The notes: generated from the sequence alone by a model not told the origin. A DNA stretch of 64,000 nucleotides from Pseudarthrobacter oxydans (GCF_030812335.1 NZ_JAUSSN010000015.1:1-64000), one strand, 5' to 3'; counted from the stretch's first letter, positions 16,641 through 25,523 are shown. Made by a program: numbers and translations.

Positions 16641-17582
16641 GCCGGTGTAGGAACCCGCGGGACCAAACCGTTCGGCGGCCACATCCACCCACGCCTGGGC
16701 GCGGGCATTCAACCGCACGCTCCGCGTCCAGGCCAGCGACACGGTGGCCGGGGCGAGGGTGTTGACGCGGGGCTCCGCAACACGTTTCAGGACAACCTTC
16801 AGTTCCTCGTACGGCGCATCCAGCATGGGCTGCTGGAAGAGCACGGCAACGCCGCGGCCGCTCGCCACCAGGGACCGGACCGTGGCGTAGCTGCGTGAGC
16901 GGTGCCGGATGTCCGGGGTGAGCCCGGCGTCGCGGTACATGTCCAGGATGCGGGTGGAAATGGGCGGGGCGTCGAAAAAAATGAGCGGACTGGCGGCCAC
17001 ATCCTTGAGCGAGACCGCCTCTGCCTCGCGCAGGGGATGGTCCTTCGGAAGCAGGATGTAGGGCTCCACGGACAGCAGCGGCGCCGTCTTCAGGGCAGGC
17101 GAAATGTCCATGTCGTAGACGAAGGCGGCGTCAATGGAGCCGTTGAGCAGGCGGTCCTGAAGATCCTCGTGGTACCCCTCGACGAAGTCCACCTCCACAT
17201 GCGGGCACTGGTCCGCGAAGTCGGCCAGCATCGGGGGAATGATGGTGGGTCCCAGCGGCATAAAGCAGCCCACGGTCAACGGGCCCCGGATGTCCGTCCG
17301 GTCCCTTTTGGATAGCGACGCGATTTCATCCGCGAGATCAAGCAGCTGGCGCGCCTGGCGGAACACCACGACGCCGGTGGAGGTCAGGGTGAGCCCCTTC
17401 GACTTGCGCTTGATGCACAGTTGCGCGCCGACGATCCGCTCGAGTTCCGCAATGGACATGGAAATGGCCGACGGCGCCATGTGCAGCCGGCGTGCCGCCT
17501 CGCTCATGGTTCCGGTTTCGGCAGCCACCACGAAGTGCAGGACCTGGCGCAGGGTGATCGAGGGATTCAGGCTGATATTCAC
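16629..17582 (-). CDS. LysR-family transcriptional regulator
   Basis: A 317-residue LysR protein: N-terminal winged helix (TLRQVLHFVVAAETGTMSEAARRL, SAISMSIAELE) and a periplasmic-binding-like effector domain from about residue 95. It starts at a GTG (17582) that directly abuts the 70-bp element shared with the LLM promoter. It is divergent from the vanillyl-alcohol-oxidase-like gene, the usual LysR arrangement, so it most likely controls that gene, itself and the LLM gene in response to an aromatic inducer. Its 3' end runs within 10 nt of the LLM stop codon. Confidence 0.92.
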   Translation of the reverse strand: MNISLNPSITLRQVLHFVVAAETGTMSEAARRLHMAPSAISMSIAELERIVGAQLCIKRKSKGLTLTSTGVVVFRQARQLLDLADEIASLSKRDRTDIRGPLTVGCFMPLGPTIIPPMLADFADQCPHVEVDFVEGYHEDLQDRLLNGSIDAAFVYDMDISPALKTAPLLSVEPYILLPKDHPLREAEAVSLKDVAASPLIFFDAPPISTRILDMYRDAGLTPDIRHRSRSYATVRSLVASGRGVAVLFQQPMLDAPYEELKVVLKRVAEPRVNTLAPATVSLAWTRSVRLNARAQAWVDVAAERFGPAGSYTGPLG

Positions 17583-17652
17583 ATTGTCAATTCTACTGAT
17601 AACGATGAGCGGAAACTGGTCATTTACTTGATCAACTCAGCTTGTCATGATG
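17583..17652 (+). promoter_or_regulatory. Shared regulatory element, copy B (LysR/oxidase divergent promoter)
   Basis: Aligns gap-free with 15195-15264 (46 of 70 identical; conserved ATTGTCAATT, GAAACT, TCATTTAC, CATGATG). It begins at the base next to the LysR start and ends 68 bp before the oxidase start. It is probably a LysR-protein operator plus promoter. Confidence 0.6.
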
Positions 17653-17720
17653 AAAGAAACGGTGCCGACGACGGCGCCAGAGTTACGGCCGCAGCAGCGG
17701 ACCCCTCTCCTGAAAGTGAC

Positions 17721-19322
17721 GTGACGCAAGTGGACGCGCAAGCCAGATTCCTTGACCAGGCAGACGCCATTGTCGGCGCCGACAATGTTGTCCGGGCCAC
17801 GCCCCAAGAGGGCTACATCGATCCCTACCCGCTGAACCCCGGACGGGCGAAGTGGCCGGGCGTGCGTCCGGGGAGCGTGGAAGAGGTCCAGGCGATCGTC
17901 CGGCTGGCCAACAGCACCGGCGTTCCACTGTGGTCCTTCTCCAAGGGCAAGAACCTGGGGTACGGGGGACCGGAACCGCGCACACGGGACATGGTGGCGC
18001 TGGACCTGAGCCGCCTCAACAAGATCATCGAGGTGAACGACCAGCTCAACTACGCCGTGATCGAGCCCGGGGTCAGTTTCTTCGACCTTTTCGAACACAT
18101 CCAGGAGAAGGACCTGAAGCTGTGGATGTCCGTTCCCGCCCTCGGGTGGGGGTCGATCCTTGGCAACGCGCTGGACCGCGGCTACGGCATGACGCCCATG
18201 GGGGACCATGTGCAGTCCATTTGCGGCATGGAGGTCATTTTGCCCGACGGCGAACTGGTACGGACCGGCATGTGGGCCATGGAGGGAACAGAACTCGGGC
18301 CCATCTTCAAGGGCGGCTTCGGCCCCACCCTGGACAGCATCTTCACCCAGTCCAACCTCGGCATCGTCACCAAGATCGGCCTCTGGCTGATGCCCTGGCC
18401 GGACGTGTACATCAACGGCGACGTTGTGGTGGAGCGCGAGGAGGATATGCCCAAGCTGGTGGACATCCTGACCCAGCTCCGGCGTGAGGACGTCATCCAG
18501 AACAATGCCCTCTGCGGCAATGTGGTGCGGGCCGCCACGATGAACGGGCCGCGATCGCGCTGGTATCAGGGGGAGGGGTCCATCCCCGACGACCGCCTCG
18601 AAGAAATGCGCCAGGAGATGGGCATCGGCCAGTGGAACGCCAAATTTGCGATCTATGGCGACAAGGGGCTCGCCGCACGACGGCTGGAAATCATCCGGGA
18701 GCGCTTCGCCGGGCTGGAGGGCTTCACCGTCAAAGCGAGGCTCTACGAAGGCGCTGCAGGCGTGCAGGTCGCCTACGACGACATTGCCGCCATTGACCGC
18801 ACCCAGATGGCCGGCGTGCCCACGCTCAAGCCGCTGTCCACGGTGGCGTGGGCCGCGGAAAACGGCGGTCACATTGACGCAGCCCCCATCATTCCCGCGC
18901 GCGGGGCGGAAGTGTGGGCGTTCTACCGGGAGGCCAAAAAACTGTACCGCCGGTTCGGCTTCGACCTGTACATCGGCTACCACCTGTACCCGCGGCACAT
19001 GGTGCACGTGACCATGATCTTCTTCGAAAACGACAACCAGGAGCAGCTGGGGCGCGCACGGGCTCTCTACTCGGCGCTGCTGGCGGCCGCCCGAAGCCGT
19101 GGCTACGCGCCCTACCGTAGCCATGTGGACTACATGGATGTGATCGCCGACGGTTTCGACTACAACAACAACGCCATCCGCCGGCTCCAGGAGACACTGA
19201 AGGACGCCCTGGATCGCAACGGCATCCTGTCTCCCGGAAAGCAGGGAGTCTGGCCCCGGCGGTACCGCGAGGTCGGCGCGGAGGCACCCGACGGCGTCGC
19301 GGAGTCGGCTGTTCCGCGGTAG
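17721..19322 (+). CDS. Vanillyl-alcohol-oxidase/4-cresol-dehydrogenase-like FAD enzyme
   Basis: A 533-residue flavoenzyme of the VAO/PCMH family, close in layout to vanillyl-alcohol oxidase, eugenol hydroxylase and the PchF subunit of 4-cresol dehydrogenase. Marker segments are PLNPGRAKWPGVRPGSVEEV, the FAD-binding GKNLGYGG, AVIEPGVSFFDLF, SICGMEVILPDGELVRTGMW and the C-terminal NGILSPGKQGVWP. Such enzymes form a quinone methide from a para-alkylphenol and add water to give a benzylic alcohol. The GTG at 17721 is the best start; the upstream open frame has no good alternative. No cytochrome subunit gene lies nearby, so it may be an O2-using oxidase. Confidence 0.85.
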   Translation: MTQVDAQARFLDQADAIVGADNVVRATPQEGYIDPYPLNPGRAKWPGVRPGSVEEVQAIVRLANSTGVPLWSFSKGKNLGYGGPEPRTRDMVALDLSRLNKIIEVNDQLNYAVIEPGVSFFDLFEHIQEKDLKLWMSVPALGWGSILGNALDRGYGMTPMGDHVQSICGMEVILPDGELVRTGMWAMEGTELGPIFKGGFGPTLDSIFTQSNLGIVTKIGLWLMPWPDVYINGDVVVEREEDMPKLVDILTQLRREDVIQNNALCGNVVRAATMNGPRSRWYQGEGSIPDDRLEEMRQEMGIGQWNAKFAIYGDKGLAARRLEIIRERFAGLEGFTVKARLYEGAAGVQVAYDDIAAIDRTQMAGVPTLKPLSTVAWAAENGGHIDAAPIIPARGAEVWAFYREAKKLYRRFGFDLYIGYHLYPRHMVHVTMIFFENDNQEQLGRARALYSALLAAARSRGYAPYRSHVDYMDVIADGFDYNNNAIRRLQETLKDALDRNGILSPGKQGVWPRRYREVGAEAPDGVAESAVPR

Positions 19323-19343
19323 GTCGACTGTCCTTAACGGCGG

Positions 19344-19381
19344 AAGGGGCCGGACGCTGGCTGACCAGTATCCGGCCCCTT
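19344..19381. terminator. Bidirectional terminator, oxidase/aldehyde dehydrogenase
   Basis: AAGGGGCCGGA (19344-19354) pairs with TCCGGCCCCTT (19371-19381) around a 16-nt loop and is followed by T residues. It sits between two convergent genes. Confidence 0.75.
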
Positions 19382-19412
19382 TGGCCTGCCCTCTGCCCTT
19401 TCCGCCTGCCGG

Positions 19413-20918
19413 CTAAGAGCCGCTGATATTGATCGCGACGGACTTGACCTCGGTGTAGGCCTCGACTCCCTCGCGGCCGTTCTCCTTGCCCCAGCCGGAC
19501 TGCTTGAATCCGCCGAACGGCATATTCGCATCCATGCCGCCTGCGGCGTTGACCCGCACATTGCCCGCTTTGATCCTGCGTGCGAACTGGTGGGCCCTGG
19601 AAATGTCCTTGGTCCAGATGGTGGAGGAGAGCCCGTAGACCGTGTCATTGGCGCGTGCCACGAGGTCCGCAATGCTGTCCGAGTCGTGGAAGGTTGCCGC
19701 GGAGAGCACGGGCCCGAAGATCTCTTCGCGGACCACCTTCATGGCAGGGGTGGTGTTGCGCAGGATGGTGGGCTGGATGAAGAAGCCGTTCCCGGGGAGG
19801 GCGGCGCCGCCGGTGACCACCTCCGCGCCCTCCTCGCGGCCGCTCTGGATGTAGCCGAGGATTCTTTCGCGCTGCTGGGCGGAAATCACCGGGCCGATCT
19901 GGGTCTGCGGGTCCGTGCCGGCGCCGATCCGCAGCGCCGCGGCCCGTTGCGAGATCCCTGCGATTACCTCGTCCGCCACGGCCTCGTGGACGTACAGGCG
20001 GGAACCAGCAGCGCACACCTGGCCCGTGTTGCCGAAGATGCTCATGGCCGCGCCGTCCATCGCGCGCTCAAGGTCCGCGTCGGGGTAGATGACCACCGGG
20101 GATTTGCCGCCGAGTTCCAGCGAGACGCGCTTGAGGTTGCCGGCGCAGGAGGCCAGCAGGTGCTTGCCCACGGCTGTCGATCCGGTGAAGGAGATCTTGT
20201 CGACCAGCGGGTGGTCCGCGATCCGCTGGCCGGCAACGGCGCCGAGGCCCTGGACAATGTTCAGCACGCCCGGCGGGAAGCCTACCTCCAGAGCCAGTTC
20301 ACCCAGCCGGACCGCTGTCAGGGGCGTGAGTTCCGCGGGCTTGAGCACTACGGTGCAGCCTGCAGCCAGGGCGGGCGCCAGTTTGGCCGCGGTGATGGCC
20401 AGCGGGCTGTTCCAGGGAACGATCAACCCCACGACGCCGATGGCTTCCCGGAGCGTGTAGGCGTGCCATTCACCGGGCAGGGAGACGTTGCGGGTTTCGC
20501 CGTTGAGCTTCGTTGCCCAGCCGGCGTTGTAACGGAAGGCTTCCGCGGCCCCGCTGATTTCGAACGCCCTGGCAATGCCCAGGGGCTTCCCCGTATTGAG
20601 GGTTTCGAGCAGGGCCAGTTCGGCGGCGGCGGCGTCAATTGCCTCTCCAAGCTTCCAGATCAGGCGGCTCCGGTGGGCCGGCGACATTGCCGGCCACGGA
20701 CCCGAGTCGAAGGCCCGGCGGGCGGCCTGAACAGCACGGTCCACATCATCGGTGCTCGCGGACGCGGAATCCACCAGATGCATGCCGCTGGAGGGGTCGA
20801 TGATGGCCAGCGGTTTGGCTCCGCCTTCCACCCATGCTCCGTCGATCAGCAGGCGCAGCGGCCTGCCCAGCAGGTCCGGACGCGGAGCGGTGGGGAGGGT
20901 CTGGGTATGGGACGACAT
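19413..20918 (-). CDS. NAD(P)-dependent aldehyde dehydrogenase
   Basis: A 501-residue class I/II ALDH. The fold markers VVGLIVPWNSPL, FTGSTAVGKHL, the general base Glu in LELGGKSP, the catalytic Cys in GNTGQVCAAGSRLYV and the C-terminal PFGGFKQSGWGKENG are all present. It oxidises an aldehyde to the acid. ATG 20918 follows GGAAGGAAGCC; the open frame upstream lacks the family's residues. It is divergent from the importer operon and convergent with the oxidase gene. It could act on an aldehyde from side-chain or ring-cleavage steps. Confidence 0.93.
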   Translation of the reverse strand: MSSHTQTLPTAPRPDLLGRPLRLLIDGAWVEGGAKPLAIIDPSSGMHLVDSASASTDDVDRAVQAARRAFDSGPWPAMSPAHRSRLIWKLGEAIDAAAAELALLETLNTGKPLGIARAFEISGAAEAFRYNAGWATKLNGETRNVSLPGEWHAYTLREAIGVVGLIVPWNSPLAITAAKLAPALAAGCTVVLKPAELTPLTAVRLGELALEVGFPPGVLNIVQGLGAVAGQRIADHPLVDKISFTGSTAVGKHLLASCAGNLKRVSLELGGKSPVVIYPDADLERAMDGAAMSIFGNTGQVCAAGSRLYVHEAVADEVIAGISQRAAALRIGAGTDPQTQIGPVISAQQRERILGYIQSGREEGAEVVTGGAALPGNGFFIQPTILRNTTPAMKVVREEIFGPVLSAATFHDSDSIADLVARANDTVYGLSSTIWTKDISRAHQFARRIKAGNVRVNAAGGMDANMPFGGFKQSGWGKENGREGVEAYTEVKSVAINISGS

Positions 20919-20967
20919 TGGCTTCCTTCCGGGAGGCTGAGTGCTGGACTGAAAGGTTATGCAATCT

Positions 20968-20986
20968 GTGATGGTTGCCACATCAC
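20968..20986. promoter_or_regulatory. Inverted repeat in the ALDH/importer divergent promoter
   Basis: GTGATG (20968-20973) and CATCAC (20981-20986) form perfect 6-bp arms around 7 nt in the 137-bp intergenic region between two divergent transcripts. It may be an operator for one of the island's regulators. Confidence 0.4.
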
Positions 20987-21055
20987 GTTCTCCAAGATAC
21001 ATTGTTCTTGGAATTATGCATTTATCCGCATCTGTACTCAAAGAGGAGCTTCGGG

Positions 21056-22078
21056 ATGGAAAAGCACAAACTTCACTCACTGTTGGCCAAGGTTCTGACA
21101 CCGGCTGTCGCCGGCCTTACCCTGCTGTCCCTTGCCGCCTGCGGGACCTCAAGCACCCCCAGCGCCGCAGGAGCTGCCGCCGGCGGCTCAGAGGGCAAGA
21201 CATCCATCAAGGTGGTCGTAGCGCCCATCCACTTCGAAACGGCATACGTCGCCAAGGAAAAGGGCTTCTTCGATGAAGCAGGCTTGACCGTGGAAATCGT
21301 CCCCGGCGCCGATCCCTCCGCCAACCTGGCCCAGACCGTAAGCGGGCAGGCAGACATCACCACCGCGTCCTGGGGCGTGATGACCACCGCCACGGCAAAG
21401 GGCATGCCCGTGAAGGTGATCTCCGGAAACGGCGTGGTTGATCCCAACTCCGACAACTCCGGAATCCTGATCCCCAAGAACAGCAGCATCAACACTGTCG
21501 CTGACCTTAAAGGCAAGAATGTCGCCGTCGTCGGCGTGAACACCGGCGGCGACATCCCGATGCTCCAGGCGGCGGCAGCGGCAGGAATCGATCCCAAGTC
21601 GATTACGGAGATTGCCATTCCCTACGCGGGCATGCAGGCCGCCCTGGAGCAGGGAACGGTGGATGCGGCATTCGCGGCAGATACCTACTACCACCAGCTC
21701 ATCGCCGCGGGCTTCAAGAGCATCGCCAGCCCGGTGCGCGAGTTCCAGGGCAACATGCCTGTCACCGTCTGGGCCGCCACCGACACTTGGCTCAAGACCA
21801 ACCCCGGAACGGCCAAGAAATTCAATGACGCAATGACCAAGGCCGCGAAGTTCTACACGGACCCGGCAAACGTCCAAGCAGTAGTGGACATCACCGCTCG
21901 GATCAAGCAGGTGGACGCCACCAAGGTCAATCCCAAGTCGTATGTTCCGGTGAACACTTCCATTAACCTGGCCACCGGCCAGGCCGGCATCGACGCCATG
22001 AAGGAACTCGGGTTCGTCACCAAGCCATTGACTGCCGAGGCCATGCTCTGGGCGGACGCCCCGCGCTTCACCAAGTAG
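21056..22078 (+). CDS. ABC importer substrate-binding lipoprotein (SsuA/TauA/NMT1 type)
   Basis: A 340-residue exported binding protein. The signal peptide MEKHKLHSLLAKVLTPAVAG runs into the lipobox LSLAAC, then a Ser/Ala-rich linker. The mature part has the NMT1/SsuA pattern: IKVVVAPIHFETAYVAKEKG, VEIVPGADPSANLAQTVSGQ and VDAAFAADTY. Relatives bind sulfonates, nitrate, pyrimidines or aromatic acids. ATG 21056 follows AGAGGAGCTTCGGG. It starts a four-gene operon with two permeases and an ATPase. In this setting it probably takes up the catabolic substrate, but the ligand is unknown. Confidence 0.9.
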   Translation: MEKHKLHSLLAKVLTPAVAGLTLLSLAACGTSSTPSAAGAAAGGSEGKTSIKVVVAPIHFETAYVAKEKGFFDEAGLTVEIVPGADPSANLAQTVSGQADITTASWGVMTTATAKGMPVKVISGNGVVDPNSDNSGILIPKNSSINTVADLKGKNVAVVGVNTGGDIPMLQAAAAAGIDPKSITEIAIPYAGMQAALEQGTVDAAFAADTYYHQLIAAGFKSIASPVREFQGNMPVTVWAATDTWLKTNPGTAKKFNDAMTKAAKFYTDPANVQAVVDITARIKQVDATKVNPKSYVPVNTSINLATGQAGIDAMKELGFVTKPLTAEAMLWADAPRFTK

Positions 22079-22115
22079 GGCAGCCGGGCATCAGGAACAC
22101 AACGGAGAGACCGAT

Positions 22116-22895
22116 ATGAAGACAAGCACAAAGTCGCTGGACTGGGGTTTGACCACCCAGCGGCTGTTGGCGGTGGCTGCACTCCTGGCCATCTGGCAGG
22201 TGGTCATCTGGAGCGGCACGCTGCCTTCAATGACACCCGGGGTGGCCGCTCTTGCGTCCTCCATCGGCGCGGCGCTGACCTCGGCAACATTCTGGTCAGC
22301 ACTGGCGCAGACCATGACGGCGGCCGTGAGCGGCTGGCTGATCGCAGTGGCCGCTGGAACGGTACTCGGCTTGCTGATCGGCTCCGTCCGCGCGCTGGAC
22401 CGCTCGACATCGATCCTGATCGACTTCGGGCGTTCCTTCCCGGTGCTGGCCCTGATGCCGGTGGTCATTATGCTCCTGGGTGCCACCGCCAAGATGGAAA
22501 CCGTCGTCGTCGCCCTGTCCTGCCTCTGGCCGGTACTCGTGCAGACGATCTACGGCGCCCGGCGGATGGACTCGGCGGTGGTGGATACGGTGCGGATCTT
22601 CCAGATTCCCGCGCTTCTACGCTTCCGCCGGGTCCTACTCCCCAGCGCCACCCCTTTCATTGCCACTGGAATCCGGATCTCGGCCTCGATCGCCATCCTC
22701 GTCGCCGTGGGCGTCGAGGTACTCAGCCAGACGCCGGGAATCGGCCGGCAGATCACTCTGGCCCAGCAGGACCAGCGATGGGATTCAGCGTTCGCCTACC
22801 TCTTCTTCGCCGGGTTGGTGGGATGGAGCATCGCCAGCCTGCTTAACTTCGCCGAGGGCCGGATCCTCAAATGGAACAGGCAGACCAATGACTGA
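22116..22895 (+). CDS. ABC importer permease 1 (SsuC/TauC type)
   Basis: A 259-residue membrane protein with about six helices and a BPD_transp_1 domain. The EAA-like coupling loop is in VDTVRIFQIPALLRFRRVLL-P. It pairs with permease 2 rather than forming a homodimer, since both genes are in one operon. ATG 22116 follows GGAGAGACC, and the last 8 nt overlap the next gene. Confidence 0.9.
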   Translation: MKTSTKSLDWGLTTQRLLAVAALLAIWQVVIWSGTLPSMTPGVAALASSIGAALTSATFWSALAQTMTAAVSGWLIAVAAGTVLGLLIGSVRALDRSTSILIDFGRSFPVLALMPVVIMLLGATAKMETVVVALSCLWPVLVQTIYGARRMDSAVVDTVRIFQIPALLRFRRVLLPSATPFIATGIRISASIAILVAVGVEVLSQTPGIGRQITLAQQDQRWDSAFAYLFFAGLVGWSIASLLNFAEGRILKWNRQTND

Positions 22896-23742
22896 GACAG
22901 CCCTTCGTTCGGCACCAAAGCTGGAAACTGCGGCCCGGGCACGGCGGCGGCCGAAGGCGCAGCGCGTGCGCAGCCGGCCTGCCCGGATAGTCCTGGACGT
23001 CCTTCAGCGGACCTGGTTGATCGTGGTCGTGTTCGCCGTCTGGTGGATCGCGACGGCGGAAAGCACCAACGTTTTCATCCCTTCCCTTGAGTCGATCCTG
23101 GTCAGCCTGTTCCGGGACCTCTCCAACGGCGTGATCGCCTCGGGAGCCGCCTACAGCCTGGGGAACCTGGCTGCCGGCCTCCTGATCGCGGTGGCGGTCG
23201 GCATCATCGGGGGACTGATTCTCGGCGAGACGAAGCGGTTGCGGGAGATCGTGGATCCGGTCATCCACTTCTTCCGGTCCATTCCGCAGGCGGCGCTGGT
23301 TCCGCTGATCATTGGCGCGTTCGGAATCGGACAGGGGCCCAAGATCTACACCATCGCGTTTGCCTGCATGTGGCCGGTGTTGCTGAACACCATTGACGGT
23401 GTCCTGGGCGTGGAGCCAACCATCCGGAAGTTCTCCAAGGTCTACCGGATCCCGCGCGGACTCCATTTCCGCAAGGTGGTCCTCCCGGCGGCGCTGCCGC
23501 AGATCGTGGCCGGTGTGCGCGTGGCGCTTCCGATCGGCATCACGGTCATGGTGGTGAGCGAACTTTTCGCCGCCAACAAGGGCCTGGGTTTCTATATCCT
23601 CAATTCCTCCGCGACCTTCATGGTGCCTGAGACGTGGGCGGGCGCCCTGCTCGTGGGCGTCATCGGCTATATCCTCTCCCTCCTGTTCATCGTCCTTGAA
23701 CGCAGGATCCTGAGCTGGTACTTCAAGTCAGGCGCAAAATGA
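22888..23742 (+). CDS. ABC importer permease 2 (SsuC/TauC type)
   Basis: A 284-residue permease with a long basic N-terminal tail (about residues 1-35, rich in Arg) before the first helix. The coupling loop YRIPRGLHFRKVVLPAALPQ is typical of the family. ATG 22888 overlaps the previous gene by 8 nt, and its stop overlaps the ATG at 23739 by 4 nt. The frame extends further upstream, but only the ATG at 22888 fits the family length. Confidence 0.9.
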   Translation: MTETALRSAPKLETAARARRRPKAQRVRSRPARIVLDVLQRTWLIVVVFAVWWIATAESTNVFIPSLESILVSLFRDLSNGVIASGAAYSLGNLAAGLLIAVAVGIIGGLILGETKRLREIVDPVIHFFRSIPQAALVPLIIGAFGIGQGPKIYTIAFACMWPVLLNTIDGVLGVEPTIRKFSKVYRIPRGLHFRKVVLPAALPQIVAGVRVALPIGITVMVVSELFAANKGLGFYILNSSATFMVPETWAGALLVGVIGYILSLLFIVLERRILSWYFKSGAK

Positions 23743-23777
23743 CACTCCCGATCCAACAGACAAATGAAGGAGCTCCC

Positions 23778-24584
23778 ATGGCCATTCAGGCAGCACCCGA
23801 GCAGGTGCAGGTGGCGACCAAGCCGCTGCTCCACGTCCAAGGGCTGACCATGAGCTACGGCGCCGGTGACTCGGAGAACAAGATCCTCAACGATCTGAAC
23901 CTGGAAGTAAACGACGGGGAATTCGTCTCCATCGTCGGCCCGTCCGGCGTCGGCAAGACCACACTGCTGCGATGCCTCTCCGGCCTCGTCCAACCCCGGA
24001 GCGGCACCGTGAGCGTCGGCGGGGAAATCATCAACGGACCCCACCGGGACCTTGCCGTGGTCTTCCAGGACTACAGCCGCTCGCTTCTGCCCTGGATGAC
24101 CACGCTGGAAAATGTGGCCTTTCCACTGCAGGGCCGCGGCGTGGGCAAGAAAGAACGGAATGAAACCGCGGAGAAGAACCTCGCGGCGGTGGGCCTGGCG
24201 GGCCAGGGCCACAAGTATCCGTGGGAAATGTCCGGCGGCATGCAGCAGCGCGTGGCCATCGCCCGTGCCCTGGCGTACAACGCCAAGGTCCTGCTGATGG
24301 ACGAACCCTTCGCGTCGGTGGACGCGCAGACCAGGTTCGACCTCGAGGACCTCGTCATCGACCTCCAGTCGAGCCTCGGCGTCACGATCATCCTCGTTAC
24401 CCACGACATCGATGAAGCGCTATACCTGGCGGACAAAGTGATTGTCCTGGCGGAGAAGCCCGCCACCGTCGTGGACGTGATCGAGACCGGATTCGGCGAC
24501 CACCGCGACCAGGTCGACACCAAGGCGGATCCGCGCTTTGTTGAGGCGCGGGCCCGCATCCTGCACCGACTGCGGGACCACTAG
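23778..24584 (+). CDS. ABC importer ATPase (SsuB/TauB type)
   Basis: A 268-residue ATPase. Walker A GPSGVGKTT, the signature MSGGMQQR, Walker B LLMDEPF and the switch histidine in VTHDIDEA are intact. It powers the two permeases. An upstream ATG at 23739 overlaps the permease stop and would add 13 residues, but AAGGAG at 23766-23771 lies six bases before ATG 23778, so the latter is preferred. It ends the operon, before a strong terminator. Confidence 0.92.
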   Translation: MAIQAAPEQVQVATKPLLHVQGLTMSYGAGDSENKILNDLNLEVNDGEFVSIVGPSGVGKTTLLRCLSGLVQPRSGTVSVGGEIINGPHRDLAVVFQDYSRSLLPWMTTLENVAFPLQGRGVGKKERNETAEKNLAAVGLAGQGHKYPWEMSGGMQQRVAIARALAYNAKVLLMDEPFASVDAQTRFDLEDLVIDLQSSLGVTIILVTHDIDEALYLADKVIVLAEKPATVVDVIETGFGDHRDQVDTKADPRFVEARARILHRLRDH

Positions 24585-24604
24585 GCACTGGCGGCCCAGC
24601 CAGC

Positions 24605-24645
24605 AAAGCCCTCCGGGTTCCTGTACTGGGAGCCCGGAGGGCTTT
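24605..24645 (+). terminator. Terminator of the importer operon
   Basis: AAAGCCCTCCGGG (24605-24617) and CCCGGAGGGCTTT (24633-24645) form a perfect 13-bp stem with a 15-nt loop. It lies 20 bp after the ATPase stop and also faces the convergent GntR gene. Confidence 0.9.
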
Positions 24646-24680
24646 CTGCGTTGTCGGGGGACTGGCTCCCGGGCTCGCGG

Positions 24681-25394
24681 CTAGGCTTTCGCCGTCTCGC
24701 GGCCGCTCTCGGCAGTTCCCTCTTCGATCCCGGACTTCAGGATGGCGTGCAGTGTTGTCTCGTAGTGGGTCCGGAGCAGCCGGGAGGCGACTTCGGGATT
24801 CCGGTCCAAAGCAGCAGTCAGGATGTCCCGATGCTCCTGGGCAATGTCACGGTCCATGAAGCGGGTGGCGCGGCCAGCCCAGCGGCCGTACAGCTGGGAC
24901 AGGTCGGACAGCGTGGACGCGAGGTCGATCAGCACGGGGACCCCGCAGGCCTCCAGCAACTTGGCATGGAACGCCTGGTGGGCGCGGTCCCACGCCTCCG
25001 TCAGCTCGCCATTGTCGCTCGGCTCGCGGTAGGGGGTCCGCTCCAGCGTGTGGTGGGCCGCGATGAGCTCGGATTCCCAGGCCAGGTCCCCGCGCTGGAT
25101 CGCCAGTCCAACGCCAAACTCCTCCGACACGCAGCGCAGCTCCGTGATGTCCTTGATCTCGGCCAAGGAAAGCGTCGGCACGAAGAATCCGCGGTTCGGC
25201 TTGAGGATCACCAGGCGGTCTCCCACCAGCCGCGTCAGTGCCTCGCGGATCACCGTACTGCTGGTCTTGTAGTGCTTGGTGAGTGCCAGCAGCTGGAGCT
25301 TGTCACCGGCGGCCCAGCGGCCGGCCAGGATGTCATCCCGGAGCGAGTCCCGGATCTGCGTGCTGAGGGTCTCAGACTCGATACTTTTCGACAT
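24681..25394 (-). CDS. GntR-family regulator with FCD domain
   Basis: A 237-residue FadR-subfamily regulator: an N-terminal winged helix (LSTQIRDSLRDDILAGRWAA, SSTVIREALTRLVGDRLV) and a C-terminal FCD ligand domain with spaced acidic and histidine residues (AFHAKLLEACG, IAQEHRDILTA, LLRTHYETTL). Starts at ATG 25400 and a TTG at 25418 are also open; ATG 25394 is chosen. It is divergent from the monooxygenase-esterase operon, and a CATTATT/AATAATG inverted repeat overlaps its start, so it is likely a repressor of both, released by a pathway acid. Confidence 0.88.
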   Translation of the reverse strand: MSKSIESETLSTQIRDSLRDDILAGRWAAGDKLQLLALTKHYKTSSTVIREALTRLVGDRLVILKPNRGFFVPTLSLAEIKDITELRCVSEEFGVGLAIQRGDLAWESELIAAHHTLERTPYREPSDNGELTEAWDRAHQAFHAKLLEACGVPVLIDLASTLSDLSQLYGRWAGRATRFMDRDIAQEHRDILTAALDRNPEVASRLLRTHYETTLHAILKSGIEEGTAESGRETAKA

Positions 25395-25397
25395 GTG

Positions 25398-25424
25398 CAT
25401 TATTGTACCGCTAAGCAAATAATG
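25398..25424. promoter_or_regulatory. Candidate GntR operator
   Basis: CATTATT (25398-25404) and AATAATG (25418-25424) form a perfect 7-bp inverted repeat with 13 nt between, overlapping the start of the GntR gene and lying upstream of the monooxygenase promoter. Confidence 0.45.
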
Positions 25425-25433
25425 TTTTCTTTA

Positions 25434-25461
25434 TTGACTTATGCAAATTCCACTTTAGACT
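25434..25461 (+). promoter_or_regulatory. Candidate promoter of the monooxygenase-esterase operon
   Basis: TTGACT at 25434-25439 and TAGACT, spaced by 16 nt, form a sigma70-like promoter about 65 bp before the monooxygenase start. The inverted repeat at 25398-25424 is immediately upstream. Confidence 0.4.
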
Positions 25462-25523
25462 TGCAGGAGACCTACGGGAGACCTGAATCACAACGGACCC
25501 CGTCATTACCAAGGAGAGCAGCC

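Noticed and set aside
17637..19124. Long open frame on the minus strand opposite the oxidase gene
   Set aside because: It is a shadow of the GC-rich coding strand: the product is rich in Gly, His, Val and Arg with no domain, and the plus strand is a clear VAO-family enzyme.
21056..24584. Assignment of the importer as a taurine or sulfonate system
   Set aside because: No sulfonatase or TauD/SsuD gene is adjacent and the LLM enzyme is of the NtaA/SnaA branch rather than SsuD; the ligand is left open.
24651..25523. N-terminal extension of the Baeyer-Villiger monooxygenase (291 extra codons)
   Set aside because: The frame is merely open across the opposite-strand GntR gene; GTG 25524 has a good ribosome-binding site and matches the family N-terminus.
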